Shown here: piece by piece, positions 1-6,633 of the stretch
How positions within the stretch are numbered: the stretch's first letter is position 1
How the letters are laid out: each line of letters opens with the position of its first letter
Assembly: GCA_028716765.1 (NCBI GenBank)
Contig: JAQUPC010000012.1
Location: 1-27,057 of the forward strand
Direction: 5' to 3'
DNA length: 27,057 bases
Origin: Alphaproteobacteria bacterium
GTDB taxonomy: Bacteria > Pseudomonadota > Alphaproteobacteria > UBA9219
Translations under genes and position numbers: made by a program
Notes under the pieces: generated by a model
The model's input: the letters and a program-made list of their open reading frames with translations, nothing else
Told to the model about the DNA's origin: nothing
Databases searched by the model: none

Positions 1-550
1 GTCCTTCAAGCCCCGCCTCGTAAAGCTGGCTGGGATGACGCGGCAACTCGCCGCCGTGCGGGAATATCACCGCCCAGGGCGCATCGGACACGCGGCCGTA
101 AAGTTCGCCGTTGACGAAGTTGGCGAGACGCCCCAGTCCCAAACCGATCGGCGTAACGCACGCCAAAAGATCCGCGAAGGCGAAGAAAGGAATCTTCCGG
201 TTGCGCGTGAATAGCCATGCCGAGACGATCACGCCGAGCATGCCGCCATGGAACGACATGCCGCCGTGCCAGACATAAAAAATCTCCAAAGGATTCGCGA
301 GGTAATACGCAAGCTGATAAAAAAGGATGTAGCCGAGACGGCCGCCAAGCACGGTGCCGACGACGGCCCAGACCAGAAAATCGTCGTAATCCTTAGGCTG
401 CGGCCCGGCAGGATTTTGCCGCGCCAGCTGCATGCAGATGCGCCAGCCCAAAAGAAATCCCGCAAGGTAAGCCAGCGCGTACCAGCGGATGGCAAACGGG
501 CCAACCGTGAAAAGAACGGGATCGATCGGCGGAAAAGCGAGAGCGAGCAT
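1..550 (-). CDS. lgt: Prolipoprotein diacylglyceryl transferase Lgt (3' end outside window)
   Basis: Transfers a diacylglyceryl group from phosphatidylglycerol to the lipobox cysteine of prolipoproteins in the inner membrane. About 183 residues are visible, starting MLALAFPPIDPVLFTVGP, which is a typical Lgt N-terminus. Hydrophobic segments alternate with conserved Lgt stretches: GGRLGYILFY, HGGMSFHGGM, and the signature GRLANFVNGELYGR near residues 145-158. The last visible residues, HPSQLYEAGLEG, also match the family; the C-terminal third lies beyond base 1. The start at 550 is chosen because the N-terminus aligns with the family; no clear Shine-Dalgarno precedes it. The gene diverges from ubiK, and the two start regions carry mirrored copies of a heptamer-rich sequence. 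The protein identity is secure. The open frame on the opposite strand here is only its shadow. Confidence 0.95.
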   Translation of the reverse strand, partial: MLALAFPPIDPVLFTVGPFAIRWYALAYLAGFLLGWRICMQLARQNPAGPQPKDYDDFLVWAVVGTVLGGRLGYILFYQLAYYLANPLEIFYVWHGGMSFHGGMLGVIVSAWLFTRNRKIPFFAFADLLACVTPIGLGLGRLANFVNGELYGRVSDAPWAVIFPHGGELPRHPSQLYEAGLEG

Positions 551-558
551 GTAAACTC

Positions 559-667
559 GGGATACGGGACATGGGGTACGGGAACTGTAAACAGAAGAAA
601 GCATACCTCTTGCGAAAGAATGAGGAAAGTCGAATAACATAAACACGTATCCCGTGTCCCGTACCCC
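559..667. repeat. Inverted repeat between lgt and ubiK, built of GTNTCCC-like heptamers
   Basis: The arms are 559-580 and 646-667 and match at 19 of 22 positions when one is reverse-complemented. Each arm is itself three heptamers, for example GTATCCC, GTGTCCC and GTACCCC. One arm ends 8 bases before the lgt ATG, the other 9 bases before the ubiK ATG. Both divergent genes therefore have the same leader sequence where a ribosome binding site would be expected. It may be a shared operator, a mobile palindrome or a pairing element; the sequence alone does not decide. Confidence 0.6.
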
Positions 668-676
668 GCATTTCCC

Positions 677-1039
677 ATGCCCAAAAACAACGCCCCTCTC
701 CTTGAAGAACTCCTTACCCTCGGCGAACATGCGCTTTCGCGCCTGATGAACTCGCGGCACGCGTGGCACGAACATGCGCGCGCGGCCCTGAACGACGTGG
801 CGCAAAAATGCGATCTCGTGACGCGCGATGAGTTCGACGCCGCGATGGCCATGCTTTCCAAAGCGCGAACGATTCAGGAAGAGCTGAAAGAACGCCTCGC
901 AATTCTTGAATCGAAAATGAATCAATCCGGTATTACAATGAATCGCGCCAAACCCCGGAAAGCCGTTTTCAAAAAGATGAAGACCGGAAAATCAAATTTA
1001 CGATCTGTTAAGCAAGGTAACCGGCGCAAACGGCGCTAA
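677..1039 (+). CDS. ubiK: UbiK/BMFP-family accessory factor
   Basis: A 120-residue protein of the UbiK (YqiC, BMFP) family. In Enterobacteria this small coiled-coil protein assists the ubiquinone biosynthesis complex and binds lipid. The N-terminal helix carries LEELLTLGEHALSRLMNSRH. The middle holds the typical pattern VTRDEFDAAMAMLSKARTIQEEL, and LKERLAILESK (residues 72-82) is the coiled-coil end. The C-terminus is unusually long and basic, ending NRRKRR, so it is longer than the usual 80-100 residues. It starts at ATG 677 with no clear Shine-Dalgarno, because the heptamer repeat occupies that region. It diverges from lgt. A COQ9-like protein lies 5 kb downstream, which fits a quinone theme. 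Confidence 0.8.
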   Translation: MPKNNAPLLEELLTLGEHALSRLMNSRHAWHEHARAALNDVAQKCDLVTRDEFDAAMAMLSKARTIQEELKERLAILESKMNQSGITMNRAKPRKAVFKKMKTGKSNLRSVKQGNRRKRR

Positions 1040-1044
1040 CAGCG

Positions 1045-1198
1045 GATTCAAACCGCTGAAATGATTCAATTATCGAGTCATTTGAATCGGTTAGTACGTG
1101 AGCGGAAAGATTCGAATCCGGACAACGCACTGTGACTCAAAACACACGGCGCGGGCTCGTGTGTCGCGGAACGATCCGAGACTCTTGCGGCGCGACTC
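1045..1198. promoter_or_regulatory. Cluster of nine GANTC (CcrM-type) sites upstream of the ybjN-like gene
   Basis: GANTC begins at 1045, 1063, 1075, 1084, 1109, 1114, 1134, 1180 and 1194, all in the gap between ubiK and the ybjN-like gene. Two more, at 1267 and 1278, fall just inside the coding region. A palindromic 5-mer with one free base is expected about once per 256 bases, so nine in 154 bases is a strong excess. Two of them form the perfect palindrome GATTCGAATC at 1109-1118. GANTC is the CcrM methylation target in Alphaproteobacteria, where GcrA reads it at promoters. A regulatory role here is inferred. Confidence 0.6.
1051..1092. promoter_or_regulatory. Gapped dyad, possible operator
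   Basis: AACCG, three bases, AAATGA (1051-1064) is mirrored by TCATTT, four bases, CGGTT (1078-1092). The dyad encloses two GANTC sites and has a third in its right arm. It follows the ubiK stop by 11 bases and does not end in a T-run, so it is more likely an operator or mRNA hairpin than an intrinsic terminator. Confidence 0.35.
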
Positions 1199-1245
1199 CC
1201 GTATTTGATACCTCTATATGCGTTGTTCCGGGGGGAGGCCAACTT

Positions 1246-1749
1246 ATGTCGTTTTTGACCGTTCAAGAATCTAGCCCGATTCATAATCCGCTCGATATTC
1301 TTGAAGAGATTGTGACCGCGAACGAATGGCTGTTCGACCGCGCCAACGACGACGAGTTGATCGTCGAACTCGCGGGACGCTGGTGCCATTACCGGCTGTT
1401 TTTCGTATGGCAGCGCGAGATCGGCGCGTTACAGTTCTCCTGCCAGTTCGACATGCGCGTGCCGGACAACAAGCGCGGCGACGTCCACGATCTTCTGGCG
1501 ATGCTCAACAATCGCATGTGGCTCGGCCACTTCGATCTCGAGCCGCAGCAATGCACGCCGTTGTTCCGCTACACCGTGCTGGCGCGCAGCGACCGCACGC
1601 CGGGCGTCGAAGCGCTGGAAGACCTTGTTGAAATCGCGCTGACCGAATGCGAACGCTTCTATCCGGCGTTCCAGTTCGTCATCTGGGGCGGCAAGCGCCC
1701 CGGCGAAGCGATGGCCGCCGCCATGATCGACACGGCGGGACAGGCGTGA
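1246..1749 (+). CDS. YbjN-domain protein
   Basis: A 167-residue cytoplasmic protein of the YbjN family, which has a type-III-secretion-chaperone-like fold and poorly defined function. Recognisable parts are NPLDILEEIVTANEWLFDR near the N-terminus, the central strands of WCHYRLFFVWQREIGALQFSC, NNRMWLGHFDL, and the C-terminal helix LEDLVEIALTECERFYPAFQ. The frame opens further upstream with GTG at 1132, but ATG 1246 follows a strong GGGGGAGG ribosome site at the right distance and leaves a family-typical length. In many Alphaproteobacteria, from memory, this gene sits with ubiK and proC. Here 3.3 kb of other genes separate it from proC. The upstream gap is full of GANTC sites. Confidence 0.85.
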   Translation: MSFLTVQESSPIHNPLDILEEIVTANEWLFDRANDDELIVELAGRWCHYRLFFVWQREIGALQFSCQFDMRVPDNKRGDVHDLLAMLNNRMWLGHFDLEPQQCTPLFRYTVLARSDRTPGVEALEDLVEIALTECERFYPAFQFVIWGGKRPGEAMAAAMIDTAGQA

Positions 1750-1754
1750 TCTGA

Positions 1755-2300
1755 TCAATACCTTCTGTCGTGAACCCTCGGCTTTATTGGCTGCACTTTC
1801 GCTTTCGTCGGAGCCCGAAGAGGCTCGTCATATAAAAAAGCATCCGCGTCAAGCTTTTCGCCCCCGGCAAGCCGTCTAATGGCATGAACCAAATCTTCGG
1901 GTTCAATAGGCTTTTGAATAGCCAAAACATTGTCGAATTGTGTTTGTCTTTTTATCTCATTGGCGAAATGAAGAACCTCCGCCTTTTCCCCCAAAGATAA
2001 CAGGACAATGCCGGGCCTTGAAGAACCGAATCCAAAAACAACTTGATGTAGGGCCTTTAGGTATTCGATATTTGTCTGATACACGTCATATCTGGGCACA
2101 GAAAGATGCTCCATGCCAAGAGCAAAAACGAAAACATTAAAAGATGTTTTTGCGGCATACGCCGCGTCCAGAGTTTGGCTGAATTCGCCGGGCACACAAA
2201 CAACAACGTCGAAGTTCAGGCTATAAATGTGGTCAGGGTCAAGCAAGCTTGACCGCTCCTCCGCATCGGTGGTCACGAATAAAATTTTTGGCTTGTCCAT
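1755..2300 (-). CDS. Degenerate response-regulator receiver-like protein
   Basis: 181 residues with a receiver-like layout: beta-1 ILFVTTDAEE (6-15), a beta-3 strand NVFVFALGME (55-64), and the beta-5 Lys-Pro in LAIQKPIEPEDLVHAIRRL (K130-P131). The residue where beta-3 normally carries the phosphoacceptor Asp is Ala60, so phosphorylation in the usual way is unlikely. There is no output domain; after residue 150 a Pro/Lys/Arg-rich tail ends RVHDRRY. It starts at ATG 2300, preceded on its own strand by AAAGGAG. It converges with the ybjN-like gene, 5 bases apart. Base composition is AT-richer than its neighbours. The receiver assignment rests on strand pattern and the KP motif, so it is moderate. 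Confidence 0.6.
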   Translation of the reverse strand: MDKPKILFVTTDAEERSSLLDPDHIYSLNFDVVVCVPGEFSQTLDAAYAAKTSFNVFVFALGMEHLSVPRYDVYQTNIEYLKALHQVVFGFGSSRPGIVLLSLGEKAEVLHFANEIKRQTQFDNVLAIQKPIEPEDLVHAIRRLAGGEKLDADAFLYDEPLRAPTKAKVQPIKPRVHDRRY

Positions 2301-2455
2301 ATCATTCTCCTTTCAATGAATCTTTTCGCATAATTGGTTTTGTTTCATCAATAACCAGGAAACAAGACAAGTTCCGCAGTTCAATTCTATTGATACAGGC
2401 CCTTTTCCGGCGTGTCCATTTGCTTTAGGCCTGTTTAACACTTTTATGCTGCAAT

Positions 2456-2475
2456 ATGGTTATGTTTATGGTTAA
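2456..2475. promoter_or_regulatory. Tandem CtrA-like half-sites
   Basis: ATGGTTAT (2456-2463) and ATGGTTAA (2468-2475) are the reverse complement of the TTAACCAT half-site known for the alphaproteobacterial regulator CtrA; the first has one mismatch. They repeat at a 12-base period, close to but not identical with the 11-base period of a full TTAA-N7-TTAA site. The assignment is by motif only. Confidence 0.35.
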
Positions 2476-2557
2476 AACAGCAAGATAAGGGTCCAGCCCC
2501 GATTAAAGGTGAATCGGAACAAGGAAATAGAACCAAAACAACAGATGTCATCCCGGA

Positions 2558-2595
2558 CAAGTTTCTCTTCGGCGCGAAGCGGCGAAAGAAACTTG
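2558..2595. repeat. Intergenic hairpin
   Basis: CAAGTTTCT is mirrored by AGAAACTTG, and the stem continues through TTCG/CGAA-type pairing with one bulge around a GAAG loop. It is flanked by CATCCCGGA and ATCCG, resembling the CCCGGA...TCCGG palindromes common in alphaproteobacterial intergenic DNA. It has no T-run, so it is not called a terminator. Confidence 0.5.
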
Positions 2596-2646
2596 ATCCG
2601 ACTCGCTGATCCGCTACATTAGCGCTGATATCTTGAGGATCGGCAA

Positions 2647-2853
2647 ATGGCGGAAAATGAAGAATCCTACTTGAGCCAGTGCCGGCAAGAGAACCTTTGC
2701 CCCGCATGCCGCAAACCGCTCACAAACAAGGTAGGAAGCGGCCGATTCAAGGATGGTGTGTTCTGCTCGCAGGCCTGTTATGCAAAATGGCATGAGGCTG
2801 CAATGCGCAATAGGCACGAAGAGCGGATGAAAAAGGGACGCAAGGATGGCTGA
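2647..2853 (+). CDS. Small zinc-finger protein
   Basis: 68 residues, highly charged. Cysteines form CPAC (C18, C21) and CSQAC (C40, C44), a C-x2-C-x18-C-x3-C arrangement typical of a zinc ribbon or treble clef. The C-terminal 20 residues are a basic helix, RNRHEERMKKGRKDG, which could contact nucleic acid. It starts at ATG 2647 about 8 bases after TGAGGAT. Its stop overlaps the start of the dCTP deaminase gene by 8 bases, so the two are very likely translationally coupled. I do not recognise a named family. Confidence 0.75.
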   Translation: MAENEESYLSQCRQENLCPACRKPLTNKVGSGRFKDGVFCSQACYAKWHEAAMRNRHEERMKKGRKDG

Positions 2854-4171
2854 GGCCGTAAGAACTTTTGACATATTGAGCAAGGATGCAGGAACGGTCT
2901 CGCCCGAAGCCGTTCCTCCGGGAACAGGAATTTACCCATGTCAGACCATCCGTGAGATGGTGAAGTCCGGCGAAATCAGGGCGACGACCGGCATTATGAA
3001 TGACCAAATTCAGCCCGCAAGCATTGATCTTCGCCTTGGCAATTACGCCTATCCTGTTACGACCAGCTTTCTACCCGGACGAGGGGTAAAAGTCCTCGAT
3101 AAAATGAAACAATTAGATGACCATTTTGAGGATTATAAAATTTCACTCAACAATAATAATGGCAATGGCGCGCTTCTTGAAAAAGGCAGGGTCTATGTTA
3201 TCCCCTTAATGGAGTCCATTAAACTTAGAAGCGAAGTCACCGCTTTTGCCAATCCCAAGAGTTCAACCGGCAGACTGGACATCCTCACGCGCCTGATCGC
3301 CGATGAAGCCACCAAGTTTGACGAAGTAAAGGATTGTTACGACGGTCCGCTTTACGTGGAGGTAGCCCCACGCAGCTTTAGCATCGTAGTCAAAGCAGGC
3401 ACCCGCCTCAACCAGCTTCGCTTTAGCCGCTCACGTGGAGAAGCCGCAAAACAAATATCGTCGAAAGAATGGGAACAGCTCCTGCGTGACGAACAAATCG
3501 TTAGGATGCGCAACAGCCCGCCGGAGCAATTACCCGATTTAGAACTGGACCTGATCATCGGTGCAAAACAAAGCAGCAATTCATGCGACGACGAGAAAAG
3601 AACCAGGTTTACCGAAAACCGGGCCATTCTTCCCTTCCACGTCGATCTAAAGGGATCGGGCAAAGAAAACGATCTGATCGGCTGGCGTTCCAAAGAAAAC
3701 GCAGGCCGCATCGATTTGGAACGTCGCGATTATGATCCTTATGATTTCTGGGAACCAATAACGTTTCGAAAAGAGCCCGTACTGACATTGGACCCGAACC
3801 GTTTCTATATCCTCATCACCAAGGAAGCCATCGCCGTTCCGCCGGATTACGCCGCCGAAATGCTCCCCTATGATACACGGGCGGGCGAGTTTCGCGTACA
3901 CTATGCAGGATTTTTCGATCCCGGCTTTGGATGGGATCCCGTCACGAACATGGTCGGCAGCAGCCGCGGCGTGTTGGAAGTCCGTTCACACGAAGTTCCA
4001 TTTCTCCTGGAAGACGGCCAACTGGTCGGTTACTTGCGCTATGACCGCATGGCAGCCCGCCCGGATCAACTCTACGGCCACGACTCGTCCTCGAATTATC
4101 AGGGACAAGGATTGAAACTGGCAAAACAGTTTTCTTCTATTCTTTCTGCACAATCTGTTTCCAAAGACTGA
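2846..4171 (+). CDS. dcd: Two-domain dCTP deaminase-like protein (dUTPase fold, tandem)
   Basis: 441 residues. Known members of this duplicated DCD family convert dCTP to dUTP, feeding dTTP synthesis. Domain 1 (about 29-200) carries QPASIDLRLG (56-65) and PKSSTGR (137-143), the dUTPase/DCD nucleotide-binding motifs. Domain 2 (about 262-425) carries HYAGFFDPGFG (352-362) and LLEDGQLVGYL (387-397), corresponding to the DPG catalytic loop and the closing strand. Each half thus keeps a different set of motifs, as expected if one composite active site forms. A linker of about 60 residues (200-260) rich in Glu, Lys and Ser makes the protein longer than the roughly 360 residues I expect. It overlaps the zinc-finger gene by 8 bases. 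Substrate choice cannot be proved from sequence. Confidence 0.8.
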   Translation: MAEAVRTFDILSKDAGTVSPEAVPPGTGIYPCQTIREMVKSGEIRATTGIMNDQIQPASIDLRLGNYAYPVTTSFLPGRGVKVLDKMKQLDDHFEDYKISLNNNNGNGALLEKGRVYVIPLMESIKLRSEVTAFANPKSSTGRLDILTRLIADEATKFDEVKDCYDGPLYVEVAPRSFSIVVKAGTRLNQLRFSRSRGEAAKQISSKEWEQLLRDEQIVRMRNSPPEQLPDLELDLIIGAKQSSNSCDDEKRTRFTENRAILPFHVDLKGSGKENDLIGWRSKENAGRIDLERRDYDPYDFWEPITFRKEPVLTLDPNRFYILITKEAIAVPPDYAAEMLPYDTRAGEFRVHYAGFFDPGFGWDPVTNMVGSSRGVLEVRSHEVPFLLEDGQLVGYLRYDRMAARPDQLYGHDSSSNYQGQGLKLAKQFSSILSAQSVSKD

Positions 4172-4198
4172 TTGTTCACTCTCAAACGGAGCCCCGGC

Positions 4199-5053
4199 AT
4201 GAACAAAAATCTATCGGCGCTGGCCCTCGTCATTTCCCTCGCGGCCCTTGGCCTTGTCCTGTGGCACATGCCAACCGGTCCGGGCGCCGCCCAAAAAGAA
4301 TCCGCCTACGCCCGCGTCATGCGCACGCGCACCCTGCGCTGCGGTTACGCCCTTTGGCCGAGCGAAACCGAAATGGACCCCAACACAAAACAGTTGAAAG
4401 GCCTTGTTCCCGATTTTGCCAAAGCGCTCGGCGAAAAGCTCGGCCTGAAGATTGAGTGGACCGAGGAACTGTTATGGGGCCAGCAGACCGAAGCCCTGAA
4501 GACCGGAAAAATCGACGCTATCTGCGCCTCCGACGGCCCGTGGGTCACTTCCGGCGCAGCGTTCGTCGATTACGCGGAGCCTATGTTGTATATTCCTATT
4601 TACGTCTATGGCCGCGAAGGCGAAACGCGCTTCAAGACCCTGAGCGATCTCAACAAAGGCAACATAACCATTTCGACGATGGACGGCGACATCAGCTTGA
4701 GCCTCGCCCTTGAAAAATTTCCGCAGGCCAAACGCCTTGAATTGACCCAATCCGCCGATCCTGCCCTCACGGTCATGAATGTCATGACCGGCAAAGCCGA
4801 TCTTGCCTTGATGAGCCCGCAAACGGATGAAACGGTCAACAAGAACAGCGCCACCAAGCTTGTGAAGATTTTCGACGAGCCTCTGGCCATCGTCAATTCG
4901 TCGTTCAGCGTCGCCAAGGGTGAAACGGAACTCTTGCAATTGCTCAATCAGGGCTTCCGCATCCTGCACCAATTCGGCGTTAGCGACACGATCGTCGATC
5001 GCTTCGATCCCGAACACAAACTTGTGCTTCGCGCAGCGAGGGGTTGGCGTTAG
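4199..5053 (+). CDS. Family 3 (amino-acid-type) solute-binding protein
   Basis: 284 residues. A short charged start, MNKN, is followed by a hydrophobic segment (about residues 5-22) and then polar sequence, so it is exported or membrane-anchored. The mature part matches SBP_bac_3: LRCGYALWPSE, LKGLVPDFAKALGEKLGL, TGKIDAICASDGPWVTSG, FVDYAEPMLYIPIYVY and GKADLALMSP. Known relatives deliver polar amino acids to ABC importers or act as sensory domains. No permease or ATPase lies nearby, so it is an orphan here. ATG 4199 was chosen because ACGGAG precedes it by 7 bases; an upstream in-frame TTG (4172) directly follows the deaminase stop and lacks such a site. proC begins 7 bases after its stop, so they may be co-transcribed. 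Confidence 0.85.
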   Translation: MNKNLSALALVISLAALGLVLWHMPTGPGAAQKESAYARVMRTRTLRCGYALWPSETEMDPNTKQLKGLVPDFAKALGEKLGLKIEWTEELLWGQQTEALKTGKIDAICASDGPWVTSGAAFVDYAEPMLYIPIYVYGREGETRFKTLSDLNKGNITISTMDGDISLSLALEKFPQAKRLELTQSADPALTVMNVMTGKADLALMSPQTDETVNKNSATKLVKIFDEPLAIVNSSFSVAKGETELLQLLNQGFRILHQFGVSDTIVDRFDPEHKLVLRAARGWR

Positions 5054-5060
5054 GCCTATC

Positions 5061-5861
5061 ATGCACTTCCTTCTTGTCGGCTGCGGAAAAATGGGGTGTG
5101 CGCTGATGCGTGGCTGGGGACGCCACGCAAGCGCAACCGGCATCGCCGTCGTCGACCCTGTCGAGCCGCCCTGCGACATCCGCGATATCGCGGGCGTAAC
5201 ATGGCTGCCTTCGCATAGCGATTTGCTGCCCGGCTACCGCCCCGACGCCGTAATTCTCGCCGTTAAGCCGCAAGAGATGGCAGCCATACTGCCGCATTAC
5301 GCGCCCTTCGCGGACAGCGTGTTTCTTTCCATAGCGGCGGGACAAACGCTGCACCGTTTAGGCGAACTCCTCGGCGGCAACCAACAGGCGATTGTCCGCG
5401 CCATGCCCAACTTGCCCGCCAGCATCGGCAAGGGCATGAGCGTCGCCGTGGCCAACGCGTACGTTTCTGAATCGCAACGCAAGCTATGCGATTCCCTTCT
5501 TCGCGCGCTCGGCGAAGTCGTCTGGATCGAGAATGAGGGCTTGCTCGATGCCGTTACGGCTCTTTCCGGATGCGGTCCGGCGTATATCTTCGCCCTTGTC
5601 GAAGCGATGGAAGCGGCGGGAGAAAAACTGGGCCTTCCGGCCGATCTTGCGCGCGTTCTGGCCCGGCAAACGGCCGTGGGAAGCGGCGCGCTTCTCGATC
5701 AAAGCATCTCGAGCCCGGCGGCCTTGCTGCACGCCGTCATGAGCCCCGGCGGCTCCACGGAAGCGGCCATGCAACACCTGCTGGCCGAAGATGGCCTTCA
5801 GGACCTCATGCTGCGGGCCATGCGAGCGGCGGCCGAACGCGCGAAAGAGCGGGTATCATGA
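5061..5861 (+). CDS. proC: Pyrroline-5-carboxylate reductase
   Basis: 266 residues; reduces 1-pyrroline-5-carboxylate to proline with NAD(P)H, the last step of proline synthesis in the cytoplasm. The N-terminus MHFLLVGCGKMGCALMRGW is the Rossmann dinucleotide loop. AVKPQEM, RAMPNLPASIGKGMS and the C-terminal signatures LSGCGPAYIFALVEAM and MSPGGSTEAAMQ are all typical. The frame is open upstream to 4920 but that part overlaps the binding-protein gene in another frame; ATG 5061 gives the family length and a canonical N-terminus. A GAGGGG lies 17 bases upstream, too far to be an ideal ribosome site, so coupling to the upstream gene is possible. The next gene follows after 21 bases. Confidence 0.95.
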   Translation: MHFLLVGCGKMGCALMRGWGRHASATGIAVVDPVEPPCDIRDIAGVTWLPSHSDLLPGYRPDAVILAVKPQEMAAILPHYAPFADSVFLSIAAGQTLHRLGELLGGNQQAIVRAMPNLPASIGKGMSVAVANAYVSESQRKLCDSLLRALGEVVWIENEGLLDAVTALSGCGPAYIFALVEAMEAAGEKLGLPADLARVLARQTAVGSGALLDQSISSPAALLHAVMSPGGSTEAAMQHLLAEDGLQDLMLRAMRAAAERAKERVS

Positions 5862-5882
5862 ACGCGGACTCCGGAGGCAGCC

Positions 5883-6464
5883 ATGCAAGCGGATGACAAG
5901 CGCTTTGAGAGCAGGGTCGCGTTGGCCGCCCTGAAACTGGCGGCGAAAAAACCGTGGGCGGAGATAACGCCGGAACAAATCGCCAAAGCCGCAAAGGCGC
6001 CTGTGCCGATTCTGAAAAAGCGCTTCCCCGAAACGGCATCCGTCCTGCCCGTTATTGTTAGTCTTATCGACGCCGAAACGAAAAAAAATACGGGGGCCGT
6101 GGATCGCAAGGCTACGGCGCATGACAGGTTGTTCGAAGTCATGATGGCGCGCTTCGATGCCCTGCAGACTCACCGTTCCGGCATCACATCGATTGCCGGG
6201 GCCTGCCGCCAAAAACCGGATCTCGCACTTAAGCTATTGCAGGCTCAGTCCAGTTCGGTTCAGAGCATGATTTCTCTCGCTCATTTAAAGAAAGACGGTG
6301 CCATCGGACTTATTCAAAGCGCCGGCGTCATGGCAATCTACCACTTGGCGCTTCGCCGCTGGATGTCCGATGACACGCACGACTTGGCAAAGACTATGTC
6401 GTTTCTTGACCGGATGCTTCGTAACGGCGAAAAGGTCATGAAACGGCTGAATGAAATGCACTAA
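5883..6464 (+). CDS. TetR/COQ9-like protein
   Basis: 193 residues, all helical in appearance. Residues 8-50 look like a TetR-type helix-turn-helix: RVALAALKLAAKKPWAEITPEQIAKAAKAP then ILKKRFPE. The C-terminal part contains HDRLFEVMMARFDALQTHRSGI, which resembles COQ9, a lipid-binding factor for ubiquinone synthesis that is structurally a TetR relative. In Alphaproteobacteria such genes commonly follow proC. It could be either a regulator or a ubiquinone factor; the MMARFDALQ pattern favours the COQ9 side. ATG 5883 follows GGAGG at good spacing. It is likely co-transcribed with proC. Confidence 0.75.
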   Translation: MQADDKRFESRVALAALKLAAKKPWAEITPEQIAKAAKAPVPILKKRFPETASVLPVIVSLIDAETKKNTGAVDRKATAHDRLFEVMMARFDALQTHRSGITSIAGACRQKPDLALKLLQAQSSSVQSMISLAHLKKDGAIGLIQSAGVMAIYHLALRRWMSDDTHDLAKTMSFLDRMLRNGEKVMKRLNEMH

Positions 6465-6519
6465 TTTGGTGCTATTGCATACCCTTAGCCTCATAGTGGA
6501 AAATTTTATAAAATAATTC

Positions 6520-6563
6520 GTGACATTGCATGACAGAATCGGCATATTACAAAAGTTAACCAT
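6520..6563 (+). promoter_or_regulatory. Candidate phasin promoter with CtrA-like half-site
   Basis: GTGACA (6520-6525), 17 bases, then CATATT (6543-6548) resembles a sigma-70 promoter. A perfect TTAACCAT (6556-6563) would sit at or just after the transcription start. Promoter matches are imperfect, and regulation by CtrA is inference from the motif. Confidence 0.35.
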
Positions 6564-6633
6564 AAACGAACGCCGCCCTCGCACCACGGGCGCGTCTAGG
6601 CAGAGCCTGATTAACCTTTAAAGAGGAACCACG

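Larger units (their letters stand above)
2301..2646. other. 346-base intergenic region between divergent genes
   Basis: No gene is seen here. It holds two ATGGTTAT/A half-sites (2456-2475), a hairpin repeat (2558-2595), and the ribosome sites of the flanking genes: AAAGGAG just upstream of 2300 on the minus strand, and TGAGGAT near 2633-2639 on the plus strand. It is AT-rich up to about 2550. Confidence 0.5.

Noticed and set aside
248..637. 129-residue plus-strand frame across the lgt start
   Set aside because: It is antisense to lgt, whose protein is unmistakable, and has no family-like sequence.
1132..1245. GTG-started extension of the ybjN-like gene
   Set aside because: It lies in the GANTC cluster, lacks a ribosome site and is unconserved in pattern; ATG 1246 has a strong GGGGGAGG.
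4920..5060. N-terminal extension of proC
   Set aside because: It overlaps the binding-protein gene in another frame and precedes the canonical Rossmann start at 5061.
6572..6590. Terminator at CGCCC...GGGCG before the phasin
   Set aside because: The stem is short, not followed by T, and lies downstream of the candidate phasin promoter.
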